From: Alphaproteobacteria bacterium
GTDB taxonomy: Bacteria; Pseudomonadota; Alphaproteobacteria; Micavibrionales; Micavibrionaceae
Direction of reading: 5' to 3'
Length of the DNA: 12,932 nucleotides
Assembly: GCA_023301785.1 (NCBI GenBank)
Contig: JALZUF010000053.1
Coordinates: forward strand, 1-12,932
The notes under the pieces are model-generated. The model saw nothing but the letters and a program-made list of their open reading frames with translations. It did not search any database and was not told the origin of the DNA. The position numbers and the translations under genes were made by a program. Positions 5,936-11,718 of the stretch are shown here, piece by piece; the stretch's first letter is position 1; each line of letters begins with the position of its first letter.

Positions 5936-6315
5936 CCCGCGCTTCGAAGACTATGCTGGAAAAGTTGGCCGATGCTTATGGCGAAAAGCCTGAAGCGTGG
6001 CTGACAGCCCTTGCAGCTGCTGCTGATGAACGCGGGACGAAAGATGTGGCCGTGTCGATCGGATATTCGCCAAGCCTTATCAGCGCCGTTGTGAACGGGT
6101 CTTACAATGGCAAAACCGTCCATGTTGAAAAGGCGGTTCGTGAAGCTTTAATGCGCGGTGTTGTTGGCTGCCCAGTTCTGGAAGAAATCACTGGCGAGAA
6201 ATGCGCCAGCATCCAGCGCCGTAAGCTGGCCGCAACAAATCCCCAGGCCGTTCGCCTCTTTAGAGCCTGCCGCAATGGCTGCCCACATTCTAGCATTAAG
6301 GCGGCCACATCATGA
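5932..6315 (+). CDS. helix-turn-helix protein with C-terminal cysteine motif
   Basis: This 127-residue protein has an XRE-like helix-turn-helix at about residues 20-58 (AADERGTKDVAVSIGYSPSL). The second half carries four cysteines: C80 (GCPVLEEITGEKC), C91, and C113 and C117 (RLFRACRNGCPHS). The CPVL...C...NPQ.VRLFRAC..GCPHS layout recurs in Mu-like phage regulators, by recollection, and could bind a metal ion or form disulfides. It probably regulates early genes. The start is coupled to the preceding stop (ATGA), and the ribosome site is weak. Confidence 0.78.
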   Translation: MTRASKTMLEKLADAYGEKPEAWLTALAAAADERGTKDVAVSIGYSPSLISAVVNGSYNGKTVHVEKAVREALMRGVVGCPVLEEITGEKCASIQRRKLAATNPQAVRLFRACRNGCPHSSIKAATS

Positions 6316-6671
6316 CAGATACAGTCGGCAACTTAAATCGCGGCATAGATCATCTGGAAGTGGTCGCAACGCTTTGCGGAACCATCCAGCAGCGCATCGC
6401 CAACGAAATGGACATGTCACCTGAATGGCTTTCCAGTATGGCAGGGTTAATCAAAGGCAACGCCCAGGCCGCGAACAAAATCTGCGCAGATGAAGCAGCT
6501 GTCGCCAATGGCTTCAGCCGTGAATTCATCGCCCAGATTGATGAAGGCATTATCGCCTGCGTCGATAGCCAAGGAAAAATGGCAATCCAAAAAGTCGAAG
6601 GTGATGTGGTTCACATTGGCCGCGACCGTGCGCAGCCATTCAACACAATCAAAGGGGATGACTGTGCATAA
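6312..6671 (+). CDS. 119-residue phage protein, unknown
   Basis: No family is recognised. The N-terminal 80 residues are probably helical (LEVVATLCGTIQQRIANEMD, then EFIAQIDEGIIA). The end (MAIQKVEGDVVHIGRDRAQP) looks like two short strands. Its start overlaps the previous stop (ATGA, 6312-6315), and its 3' end overlaps the next gene. It lies between the regulator block and gam, so it is an early accessory gene. Confidence 0.7.
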   Translation: MTDTVGNLNRGIDHLEVVATLCGTIQQRIANEMDMSPEWLSSMAGLIKGNAQAANKICADEAAVANGFSREFIAQIDEGIIACVDSQGKMAIQKVEGDVVHIGRDRAQPFNTIKGDDCA

Positions 6672-6996
6672 TAAATCGAAAAACGACATCGTGAAAGTCC
6701 AGGGCTTCGAAGGCACTTGGCAGATATTCCTGGAAGTCAAACAGGATGAACAGGTCAGATATGTTGCCGAAAATTTAGCCAGTGAACAAATGATGATTTT
6801 GTCTTCTCGCGATGGAATTTATCACCGCAGCGCTGGCCCAGCATCCTGGGAAGAAACAAAGGCCGCTGCGACTGGCATCATATTTAATCGCGGTTCCGCA
6901 GTTGATGCGCTCAAAATAACCGCAGGCGCATATCTGGTTTTCACCAGCCGCGTCGATGAATTCAAAAATCAACCCAACCCAAAGAAAAGGAAGTAA
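6658..6996 (+). CDS. 112-residue phage protein, unknown (start uncertain)
   Basis: The protein begins MTVHNKSKNDIVKVQGFEGT and ends in a lysine-rich tail (NQPNPKKRK). The body mixes strands (TWQIFLEVKQ, AYLVFTSRVD) and one helix (SWEETKAAATGIIF), suggesting a small alpha/beta fold. Two starts are possible. ATG 6658 directly abuts AAAGGGG (6651-6657), which is too close for good initiation. GTG 6664 lies 6 bases from the same site, an ideal distance, and shortens the protein by two residues. Either start overlaps the previous gene by 8-14 bases. No function is recognised. Confidence 0.72.
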   Translation: MTVHNKSKNDIVKVQGFEGTWQIFLEVKQDEQVRYVAENLASEQMMILSSRDGIYHRSAGPASWEETKAAATGIIFNRGSAVDALKITAGAYLVFTSRVDEFKNQPNPKKRK

Positions 6997-6999
6997 ACT

Positions 7000-7512
7000 A
7001 TGGCCCGTAAAGCCAAATCAATCACCGTGGAAGCGCCAGAAACTATGGCAGAAGCGGACCAATATCTTCGCGATATTGGAATGTTAAATATTCAACTTCG
7101 CGACATCGACACAGACCTTCGCGAAGGCACAGCCAAGCTGAAGCAGGAAGCAGAAGACCAGGCTGCGCCGCACCGGTTAGAAGTCGAACAGAAGTGGCTA
7201 GGACTTCAAAGCTGGGCGCAGGCGAACCGCAAGCGCCTGACTAATGGAACCAAAACAATCCAGCTGCCATCTGGTTCAGTTTCATGGCGTCTGCTTCCAG
7301 CCAAAGTAACGCTTAAGGGCGTCACAGATATTCTGGCAATCCTGCGCAGTAAGGCTGAATTCAAAAAGTTTCTGCGCATCAAATACGAAGTCGACAAAGA
7401 CGCGATGCTGAAGGACAAGGTCAAAGCCGCAAAAGTCACTGGCGTTAAAATCGGCAGCGAAGGCGAAGCTATTGATTATGAAATCGATGAAACAAAGCTG
7501 AACGCTGCTTAA
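7000..7512 (+). CDS. gam: Gam-like host-nuclease inhibitor
   Basis: This 170-residue protein matches the Mu Gam family in length and layout. An N-terminal helical coiled-coil region (about 15-75: MAEADQYLRDIGMLNIQLRD, then alternating charged residues) is followed by a beta-rich segment with TIQLPSGSVSWRLLPAKVTL (about 86-106) and a C-terminal lysine-rich part. Gam binds double-stranded DNA ends, like a bacterial Ku, and protects injected phage DNA from RecBCD-type exonucleases. The start has a good GGAAG site 7-8 bases upstream. It lies in the normal place after the early regulators. Confidence 0.93.
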   Translation: MARKAKSITVEAPETMAEADQYLRDIGMLNIQLRDIDTDLREGTAKLKQEAEDQAAPHRLEVEQKWLGLQSWAQANRKRLTNGTKTIQLPSGSVSWRLLPAKVTLKGVTDILAILRSKAEFKKFLRIKYEVDKDAMLKDKVKAAKVTGVKIGSEGEAIDYEIDETKLNAA

Positions 7513-7556
7513 GATGGCTTTAACGCTGCATATCATTCACAGCAGGGCGCGCTGAA

Positions 7557-7895
7557 ATGCGCGCCTTTCCAGAAGCCGATGCGCCTGACGCTAGCGGCTG
7601 GGCCTATGTTAGAAACAAGGTCGCTGATGGAGTGCGCCGAGAACAAGCGCGCGCAATGCGATATGCCGTAAAATGCAAGACACTAGAAATCAAGACGCGT
7701 GTCACTCCAGATGGACCGCACTTCTATGATGTTGTTACTGCAAGTGTGATCATTCGCCTTGTTGAAGGCCAAATGAAGCGTGTGCGCAATCTAACATCAA
7801 TTTGTACATTTATGCACTTCGACGATGCTGAAGAATTTGTTCGTGAAGCGCAGGCCGAAAGATTTCAACGCCTCTCAAACCTAAATCCAATCTAA
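7557..7895 (+). CDS. 112-residue phage protein, unknown
   Basis: No family is recognised. The protein has a basic helical N-terminal part (NKVADGVRREQARAMRYAVK), then a likely beta sheet (LEIKTRVTPDGPHFYDVVTA, SVIIRLVEGQMKRVRN), and ends with a helix containing EEFVREAQAERF. The start ATG has AGGG 9 bases upstream. A 44-bp gap separates it from gam, the longest gap so far inside the early operon. Confidence 0.65.
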   Translation: MRAFPEADAPDASGWAYVRNKVADGVRREQARAMRYAVKCKTLEIKTRVTPDGPHFYDVVTASVIIRLVEGQMKRVRNLTSICTFMHFDDAEEFVREAQAERFQRLSNLNPI

Positions 7896-7915
7896 CCAAT
7901 TATAAAGGAAAAACC

Positions 7916-8182
7916 ATGTTATCAGATGCAGACCGTGCTGACCAATTAGGTCAAGCCACAAAAGAGAAAATCAAACAGTTCGTCGCCAGAATAGAACGCC
8001 TGGAAGCTGAAAAGACAGAACTGGCTGCGGACATCCGTGAAGTTTATGCCGAGGTCAAAACTTTTGGTCTAGACACAAAAGTCATTCGCAAAGTTGTTTC
8101 AATTCGAAAACAAGATGATGCGGAACGCGCAGAACAAGAAGCGTTGCTCGATATCTATATGGGCGTTGTGGCAGACCAGTAA
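7916..8182 (+). CDS. gapR: GapR (DUF2312) nucleoid-associated protein
   Basis: This 88-residue protein matches GapR across its whole length; chromosomal GapR in Caulobacter is about 89 residues. Diagnostic stretches are KEKIKQFVARIERLEAEKTE (16-35), AADIREVYAEVKTFGLDTKV (37-56) and VSIRKQDDAERAEQEALLDI (61-80). The known family forms a coiled-coil tetramer that clamps AT-rich or overtwisted DNA and stimulates type II topoisomerases during replication. Here it sits in a phage early operon, behind its own AAGGA site (7904-7908). It probably eases topological stress during replicative transposition or stands in for host GapR, but this is inferred. Confidence 0.95.
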   Translation: MLSDADRADQLGQATKEKIKQFVARIERLEAEKTELAADIREVYAEVKTFGLDTKVIRKVVSIRKQDDAERAEQEALLDIYMGVVADQ

Positions 8183-8183
8183 G

Positions 8184-8618
8184 ATGGAAACACAAAACCT
8201 AAAATTTCCCTGGGTCATCCGTACTGCATTAGATCAAAAAAGCAAAACGAAGGGCCTGTTTATTGAGAATAATGATGGCGAATTCGTATGTGATTTTTAT
8301 GTCAAATGCGGCGATGACTCGCTTTATCCATTCCCAAATGCAGAAGCAAATGCTGCGGCGATAGTTGCCGCTACAAAGCGGATGAAGTTATTCGAAAAGC
8401 TGAAAGCCCATTCCAGGAAAGTAAGCCAGGCCATAGCGGCCTGCATTCCTGGTGCTGGTTCTGAACATTTTGTCGAGGCTGGGGGAGAACATTATGTTTC
8501 GCCTGCTGCGATTAACGACATCGTAAGGCCGGAACTAAAAGCGGCGCGCGCGGCTAAAATCGCAGCCCATAAATCTAAAAACCAAAACCAAACAGCAAAA
8601 GGATATGACCATGTTTGA
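8184..8618 (+). CDS. 144-residue phage protein, unknown
   Basis: The true start is taken as ATG 8184, one base after the gapR stop. The longer in-frame start at 8094 lies inside gapR. The N-terminal half has a strand pattern (GLFIENNDGEFVCDFYVKCG) followed by NAEANAAAIVAATKRMKLFE. That resembles the NA..IV.A....L.E.L module of small accessory proteins in many phages, but this is recollection only. The last 40 residues are Ala/Lys-rich and helical. Function unknown. Confidence 0.7.
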   Translation: METQNLKFPWVIRTALDQKSKTKGLFIENNDGEFVCDFYVKCGDDSLYPFPNAEANAAAIVAATKRMKLFEKLKAHSRKVSQAIAACIPGAGSEHFVEAGGEHYVSPAAINDIVRPELKAARAAKIAAHKSKNQNQTAKGYDHV

Positions 8619-8886
8619 CGCAAGCGAAGCAAAAGAAGACGAACCGTATTTCACACTTTTAGGTCGCGACCCTGCCGCGCCGCATATCGTGCGCGCCTGG
8701 GCATATCGCAGACTAGGTCAGCCCACGCTGGCCGCCATTGAGTCATCAAAAGCTGACAGCATTATAAATCAGTCAGAACCGCAGCACAGTGGCGATGAAC
8801 AAATCCGGTCTGCTTTTCATCTGGCAGACATGATGGAAGCTTATCAGCGCCAGGCCGCGCTTGGAAATCTTAAGGTGGAGAAATAG
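8611..8886 (+). CDS. 91-residue phage protein, unknown
   Basis: The protein begins MFDASEAKEDEPYFTLLGRD and continues PAAPHIVRAWAYRRLGQ, then a helix at the end (AFHLADMMEAYQRQAALGNL). The opening EPYFTLLGRDP.AP..VR.WA.RR is a pattern I associate with small conserved proteins of Mu-like and other temperate phages, without known function. ATG 8611 was chosen over ATG 8605, because AAGGA (8599-8603) is 7 bases from 8611 and only 1 base from 8605. It overlaps the previous gene by 8 bases. Confidence 0.7.
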   Translation: MFDASEAKEDEPYFTLLGRDPAAPHIVRAWAYRRLGQPTLAAIESSKADSIINQSEPQHSGDEQIRSAFHLADMMEAYQRQAALGNLKVEK

Positions 8887-8890
8887 TTCA

Positions 8891-8908
8891 ATGGCTAAGA
8901 AAACATGA
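8891..8908 (+). CDS. 5-codon minicistron (MAKKT) coupled to the methyltransferase
   Basis: ATG 8891 has the only good ribosome site here (GGTGGAG, 8874-8880, about 10 bases away). It codes MAKKT and stops at TGA 8906-8908, which overlaps the methyltransferase ATG at 8905 (ATGA). It may be a leader that feeds ribosomes to the next start by coupling. Alternatively, it is the true gene start separated by one lost base in the AAAA run (8900-8903). One extra A would give MAKKNMTVWEPACG in frame. Confidence 0.35.
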   Translation: MAKKT

Positions 8909-9486
8909 CAGTCTGGGAACCTGCTTGCGGTGAAGGCGATATGGCGAACCCGCTGGCAGAGTTCTTCAAGGCTGTTATCGCATCAGATGTTTTTGACTAT
9001 GGATTCGGCATTGTCTTTGACTTCCTGCTGACCCAAATGCTTCGCCCTGAATTTTTGGAGCAGCAGCCAGATGGCAAGGTCGATTGGATTATTACAAACC
9101 CGCCATTCAGGCTTGCAGAAGATTTTGTAAAAGAGGCTTTAGAATACGCCCGCGTAGGCGTTGCGATGTTAGTGCGCTCAGCATTCATGGAAAGCATCGA
9201 CCGCCATGAAGAACTCTTTATGAAATATCGCCCTTATGTGATCTTGCAGTTTTCCGAACGGCTGCCGATGGTCAAAGGCCGCCTAGATAAAAAAGCATCG
9301 ACGGCGACTTCCTATGCTTGGATTGTCTGGACCAAAGTTTCTTTGACCGAGGGTAGCAACGCAAGAACAGAACTTGAATGGATTGCGCCCTGTCGGCGGA
9401 GTTTAGAAAAGCCAGAAGATTATCCGGTCCATGCAAATGATGCGCCTGAACTTATGCCCTTATTTAACGAAGAAGCAGAGGCATGA
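8905..9486 (+). CDS. DNA adenine-N6 methyltransferase, short N terminus
   Basis: This 193-residue protein has the SAM-binding motif I as WEPACGEGD (4-12) and the catalytic motif IV as TNPPF (64-68), which marks an N6-adenine methylase. Later family segments are VGVAMLVRSAFME (84-96) and SATSYAWIVWTK (about 131-143). It would protect phage DNA from host restriction or alter regulatory sites; the target sequence cannot be read from the protein. Family members I recall carry about 25-35 more residues before motif I, often with a TP motif. None is encoded upstream in any frame. No ribosome site suits ATG 8905 on its own. It may be active, or trimmed. Confidence 0.88.
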   Translation: MTVWEPACGEGDMANPLAEFFKAVIASDVFDYGFGIVFDFLLTQMLRPEFLEQQPDGKVDWIITNPPFRLAEDFVKEALEYARVGVAMLVRSAFMESIDRHEELFMKYRPYVILQFSERLPMVKGRLDKKASTATSYAWIVWTKVSLTEGSNARTELEWIAPCRRSLEKPEDYPVHANDAPELMPLFNEEAEA

Positions 9487-9671
9487 CAGGCTTTACCACA
9501 GGGGAAAGCCTGAAGGCGTGGTCATGGTTTAAGGCGGGTTGGGACTGTGACGCCATTAAGAGCCGTTTAAACCGTGCGCGTAGGACAGGTTATCTGCGCG
9601 CACAAAACCTACCCGCTGTCACAATCCAGCAAGTCAAGGACCTGCTGCGCCATGTTGGGGCTACGAACTGA
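9483..9671 (+). CDS. 62-residue protein, possible small helix-turn-helix
   Basis: The protein begins MTGFTTGESLKAWSWFKAGW and continues through LNRARRTGYLRAQ to VTIQQVKDLLRHVGATN. It looks fully helical, basic and tryptophan-containing. The pattern of a helix ending KAGWDCDAIKSRLNRARRTG could be a small helix-turn-helix, but no family is certain. It starts in an ATGA overlap with the methyltransferase stop (9483-9486). Confidence 0.65.
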   Translation: MTGFTTGESLKAWSWFKAGWDCDAIKSRLNRARRTGYLRAQNLPAVTIQQVKDLLRHVGATN

Positions 9672-9672
9672 C

Positions 9673-9873
9673 ATGTCCCATAACCACGACCTTTTCAGCA
9701 TCGACACAGACCCCGACGTATTGGCGGCCCGTGCAGAATGGAGTCGGCGGTTCTTGGCAAACCAAAACGCAAGGCCTGGGAAGAAACTAGTTTCCCTGGG
9801 CAAATTACAAATGGCGACTGAAGTGCTGTTTCGCACTGAACTGGCCGCAGAAAAAAGATTGAATAAAGGATAA
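9673..9873 (+). CDS. 66-residue phage protein, unknown
   Basis: The protein begins MSHNHDLFSIDTDPDVLAAR and ends FRTELAAEKRLNKG. It is mainly helical with an acidic N-terminal part and a basic end. ATG 9673 lies one base after the previous stop. The alternative start at 9574 would run through the preceding gene and was rejected. Nothing identifies its role. Confidence 0.62.
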   Translation: MSHNHDLFSIDTDPDVLAARAEWSRRFLANQNARPGKKLVSLGKLQMATEVLFRTELAAEKRLNKG

Positions 9874-9878
9874 CGGAT

Positions 9879-10067
9879 ATGACCACAAAAGAACGAGATT
9901 TAAGAGCTAAAATTAAAGAAGCCAAAACACGCAAGACGCTGCGGCTGGCCTCTGTCGCGACCCTGCGAAACAAGAAACCTGTCGAAGCAGCGCGCCAGGC
10001 TGCTGAAGCCCGCCGCGAAGAAATCATTATTTCAAGGCTGGAAGAAAACCTGCGAGAATTAACATGA
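9879..10067 (+). CDS. 62-residue helical, highly charged protein
   Basis: The protein begins MTTKERDLRAKIKEAKTRKT and ends in ARREEIIISRLEENLRELT. It is rich in Lys, Arg, Glu and Ala, with long amphipathic helices that could form a coiled coil. AAGGA (9866-9870) lies 8 bases before the ATG. It overlaps the next gene by 4 bases (ATGA). Family unknown. Confidence 0.65.
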   Translation: MTTKERDLRAKIKEAKTRKTLRLASVATLRNKKPVEAARQAAEARREEIIISRLEENLRELT

Positions 10068-10312
10068 ACGTCACGCTTCCAATAGATGCAGATGTGCCGT
10101 TGCCAAAGTTACGGCCACAGAAAAGACAAACAGGCGATATTGTGTCTCAAACAATCGATGCCTTAGATGTTGGTCATTCATTCATTATGCCAGACTTCAA
10201 AGACCGTGCGCTGTCATCACGGCTGCTAGGAGCAAGCGCCCGCAATCAAGCAAGATATACATATCGCCGTATTCCAAAGACAGACAATGCCCGCGTTTGG
10301 AGAGCGTCATGA
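10064..10312 (+). CDS. 82-residue protein resembling DUF7303-type phage proteins
   Basis: The protein begins MNVTLPIDADVPLPKLRPQK. After it come ALDVGHSFIMPDFKDRALSS, a helix, and a terminal strand with TYRRIPKTDNARVWRAS. The order D.D.P.P, a basic stretch, .VG.SF..P, helix, then a final RVWR strand is the pattern I recall for a widespread small phage family (DUF7303) of unknown function. The assignment is from memory. ATGA overlaps join it to both neighbours. Confidence 0.65.
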   Translation: MNVTLPIDADVPLPKLRPQKRQTGDIVSQTIDALDVGHSFIMPDFKDRALSSRLLGASARNQARYTYRRIPKTDNARVWRAS

Positions 10313-10551
10313 TTGAACATTTAGGTGATTTAGTGAGCAGCAGCAGAGTCTGTATTGATGTCGATGGCCTGGATTATTCAGGTGAATTATCTGTCTTTAA
10401 TAAAGGCGGTCACTATTGGCGTTTCATCGCAGAAGGTGAAGATGAAGAAGGTGTATTATTCACCATGCAAAGCGTATTTTTTGCCGATGAAAAATACGCT
10501 TATGACAATGCCAAAATATTAGGCTTCAAACTAACCGGCGAAAAGTCATGA
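10309..10551 (+). CDS. 80-residue acidic phage protein, unknown
   Basis: The protein begins MIEHLGDLVSSSRVCIDVDG and has an acidic, beta-rich body (HYWRFIAEGEDEEGVLFTMQ), ending in KILGFKLTGEKS. ATG 10309 was preferred to the TTG at 10297, because it has GGAG (10299-10302) 6 bases upstream and makes an ATGA overlap. Family unknown. Its low isoelectric point contrasts with the basic proteins around it. Confidence 0.68.
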   Translation: MIEHLGDLVSSSRVCIDVDGLDYSGELSVFNKGGHYWRFIAEGEDEEGVLFTMQSVFFADEKYAYDNAKILGFKLTGEKS

Positions 10552-10967
10552 GCGCCGCATTAAGAATGCTACACGCTGAACGGCGCAAGCACGGCATCGA
10601 TGATGATATTTTCCGCGCGATCTTACTGGGCCAAACGGGCAGTGAAAGTTCTAAGGGTATAACCTTTAATGCGGCCCGTGCCTGTGTTGAGGTCATGCGC
10701 AAAGATTATCCCATTGCACCCGCCAAAGATGAACCAAAGACAGAATGGCGCAAGGCATCAGATGACATGCTGGTTCGCAAAATCTACAAACTTTGGGGCA
10801 TCTTAAAACGCGGCGATGTCGTGAACTCTCGCTATCCAGATGCTTTCGTGAAAAAGATGACTAAATGTGACCGTGCTGAATTCTGCACACCTGCGCAGTG
10901 CAACATGGTCATAGAGGCCTTAAAGGGCTGGGGCGAACGCGAAGGCCTAGGGGATAAAATTCTCTAA
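10548..10967 (+). CDS. gemA: GemA / Mu gp16-like protein
   Basis: This 139-residue protein fits the GemA (gp16) family by order and sequence. An N-terminal helical segment (RMLHAERRKHGIDDDIFRAI, about 6-25) is followed by the central DMLVRKIYKLWGILKRG (about 73-89) and the C-terminal CNMVIEALKGWGEREGL (118-134). GemA is an early protein of Mu reported to alter host gene expression and DNA supercoiling. It stands directly before the Mor-type gene, the usual order in Mu-like phages. The start is coupled to the previous stop (ATGA) and its end overlaps the next start (TAATG). Confidence 0.92.
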   Translation: MSAALRMLHAERRKHGIDDDIFRAILLGQTGSESSKGITFNAARACVEVMRKDYPIAPAKDEPKTEWRKASDDMLVRKIYKLWGILKRGDVVNSRYPDAFVKKMTKCDRAEFCTPAQCNMVIEALKGWGEREGLGDKIL

Positions 10968-11359
10968 TGGACCGAGGCTCTGCACAATTACCGGAAGTCT
11001 TACACCGTATTGCGGATTGTGCAGGGCTGTCTGCTGCCATGACTTTGGCAAAAGCCTATGGCGGCATTCGTATCAATATTCCAAAGAAAATCGAAGGGTC
11101 AGAACTGGCCCGCGTGGTAGGACTAGACGCCGCGCAAAAAATCGTTAAGGAACTGGGCCACGGTCAATGTCTTATCCCATGCGGAACAGGCAGGGGCGAA
11201 GCCGCCCGCCGCGAAGATGCCCGCCGTGTGTTCAGGAACGGTGGCACAACCGTCGAAGCAGCTCTAGCAGCTGGTGTTTCTGAACGAACAGCCTGGCGTA
11301 TTCGGGCATCAATGAAAGAAAGCGGCCCTGAAACCTTACCGCTATTTACAGAAGACTAA
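10967..11359 (+). CDS. mor: Mor-family middle-operon transcription activator
   Basis: This 130-residue protein matches Mor in length (129 aa in Mu) and layout. The N-terminal dimer domain (about 7-70) shows LPEVLHRIADCAGLSAAMTL, then KAYGGIRINIP and LARVVGLDAAQKIVKELG. The C-terminal helix-turn-helix (about 83-115) shows TTVEAALAAGVSERTAWRIR. In Mu, Mor binds upstream of the middle promoter and recruits RNA polymerase. The likely target here is the gap before the lysozyme gene (11615-11718). It begins in a TAATG overlap with gemA. Confidence 0.93.
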   Translation: MDRGSAQLPEVLHRIADCAGLSAAMTLAKAYGGIRINIPKKIEGSELARVVGLDAAQKIVKELGHGQCLIPCGTGRGEAARREDARRVFRNGGTTVEAALAAGVSERTAWRIRASMKESGPETLPLFTED

Positions 11360-11368
11360 AGGTATAAA

Positions 11369-11614
11369 ATGAAGAATTCGAGCATGTTGAAAAATATGAT
11401 TGCTAAACGCAAGAGAGCGCGGCTAATTAATCAACGCGCCAAAGCTTTTGCTGCCTCAGCAGTGGACTTTGATGATGGTATTGCAAAGTTCAAAAAAACA
11501 ATTAATGACCTATCTTTGGCTTTTACAAAAATGTTTCCAAGTGTGTTCAAAAAAAAGAAATTGCGAGAACCACAAATAGTCGTTGATAGCCGAAAATGGA
11601 CTGGCCGTTACTAA
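11369..11614 (+). CDS. 81-residue lysine-rich protein, unknown
   Basis: The protein begins MKNSSMLKNMIAKRKRARLI and ends VVDSRKWTGRY. It is strongly basic, with no clear membrane segment, although LSLAFTKMFPSVF is moderately hydrophobic. AAAGG sits 6 bases before the ATG. It is the last gene of the early block, between Mor and the putative middle promoter region. The local base composition is more AT-rich than in its neighbours. No family is recognised. Confidence 0.62.
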   Translation: MKNSSMLKNMIAKRKRARLINQRAKAFAASAVDFDDGIAKFKKTINDLSLAFTKMFPSVFKKKKLREPQIVVDSRKWTGRY

Positions 11615-11718
11615 TTTAAAATCATAAAAATACAACAAGCTGACATTTGACAGCGCTGTTCTTTGGGTAGCCCCCGCCTAAACCTTGGATTGTTCCAAGC
11701 AGTTTAAGGCAAAGCAAA
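11615..11718 (+). promoter_or_regulatory. putative middle/late promoter region with inverted repeat
   Basis: This is the widest rightward gap after the ner region. It has CTTGGA-TTGT-TCCAAG (11684-11699), flanked by AAAC (11680) and GTTT (11702), which extends the dyad imperfectly. It also holds CAGCGCTG (11651-11658) and a TTGACA (11647-11652) without a good -10 box 17 bp on. Mor-type activators act at promoters with a poor -35 and bind a dyad upstream, so this is the likeliest Mor target. No T-run follows the dyad, so a terminator is unlikely. Confidence 0.5.

Noticed and set aside
6490..6657. Long N-terminal extension of the gene before gam
   Set aside because: This part overlaps the preceding gene in another frame, is rich in Ser/Lys without pattern, and lacks a ribosome site. 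AAAGGGG at 6651-6657 sets the start later.
7514..7555. 13-codon frame (MALTLHIIHSRAR) between gam and the next gene
   Set aside because: No good ribosome site and no coupling overlap; it is likely chance in a 44-base gap.
8094..8183. Upstream start for the 144-residue protein
   Set aside because: It would read through most of the 3' end of gapR in another frame; ATG 8184 directly after the gapR stop is simpler.
9574..9672. Upstream start for the 66-residue protein
   Set aside because: It overlaps nearly the whole second half of the previous gene in another frame; ATG 9673 one base after the stop fits the operon style.
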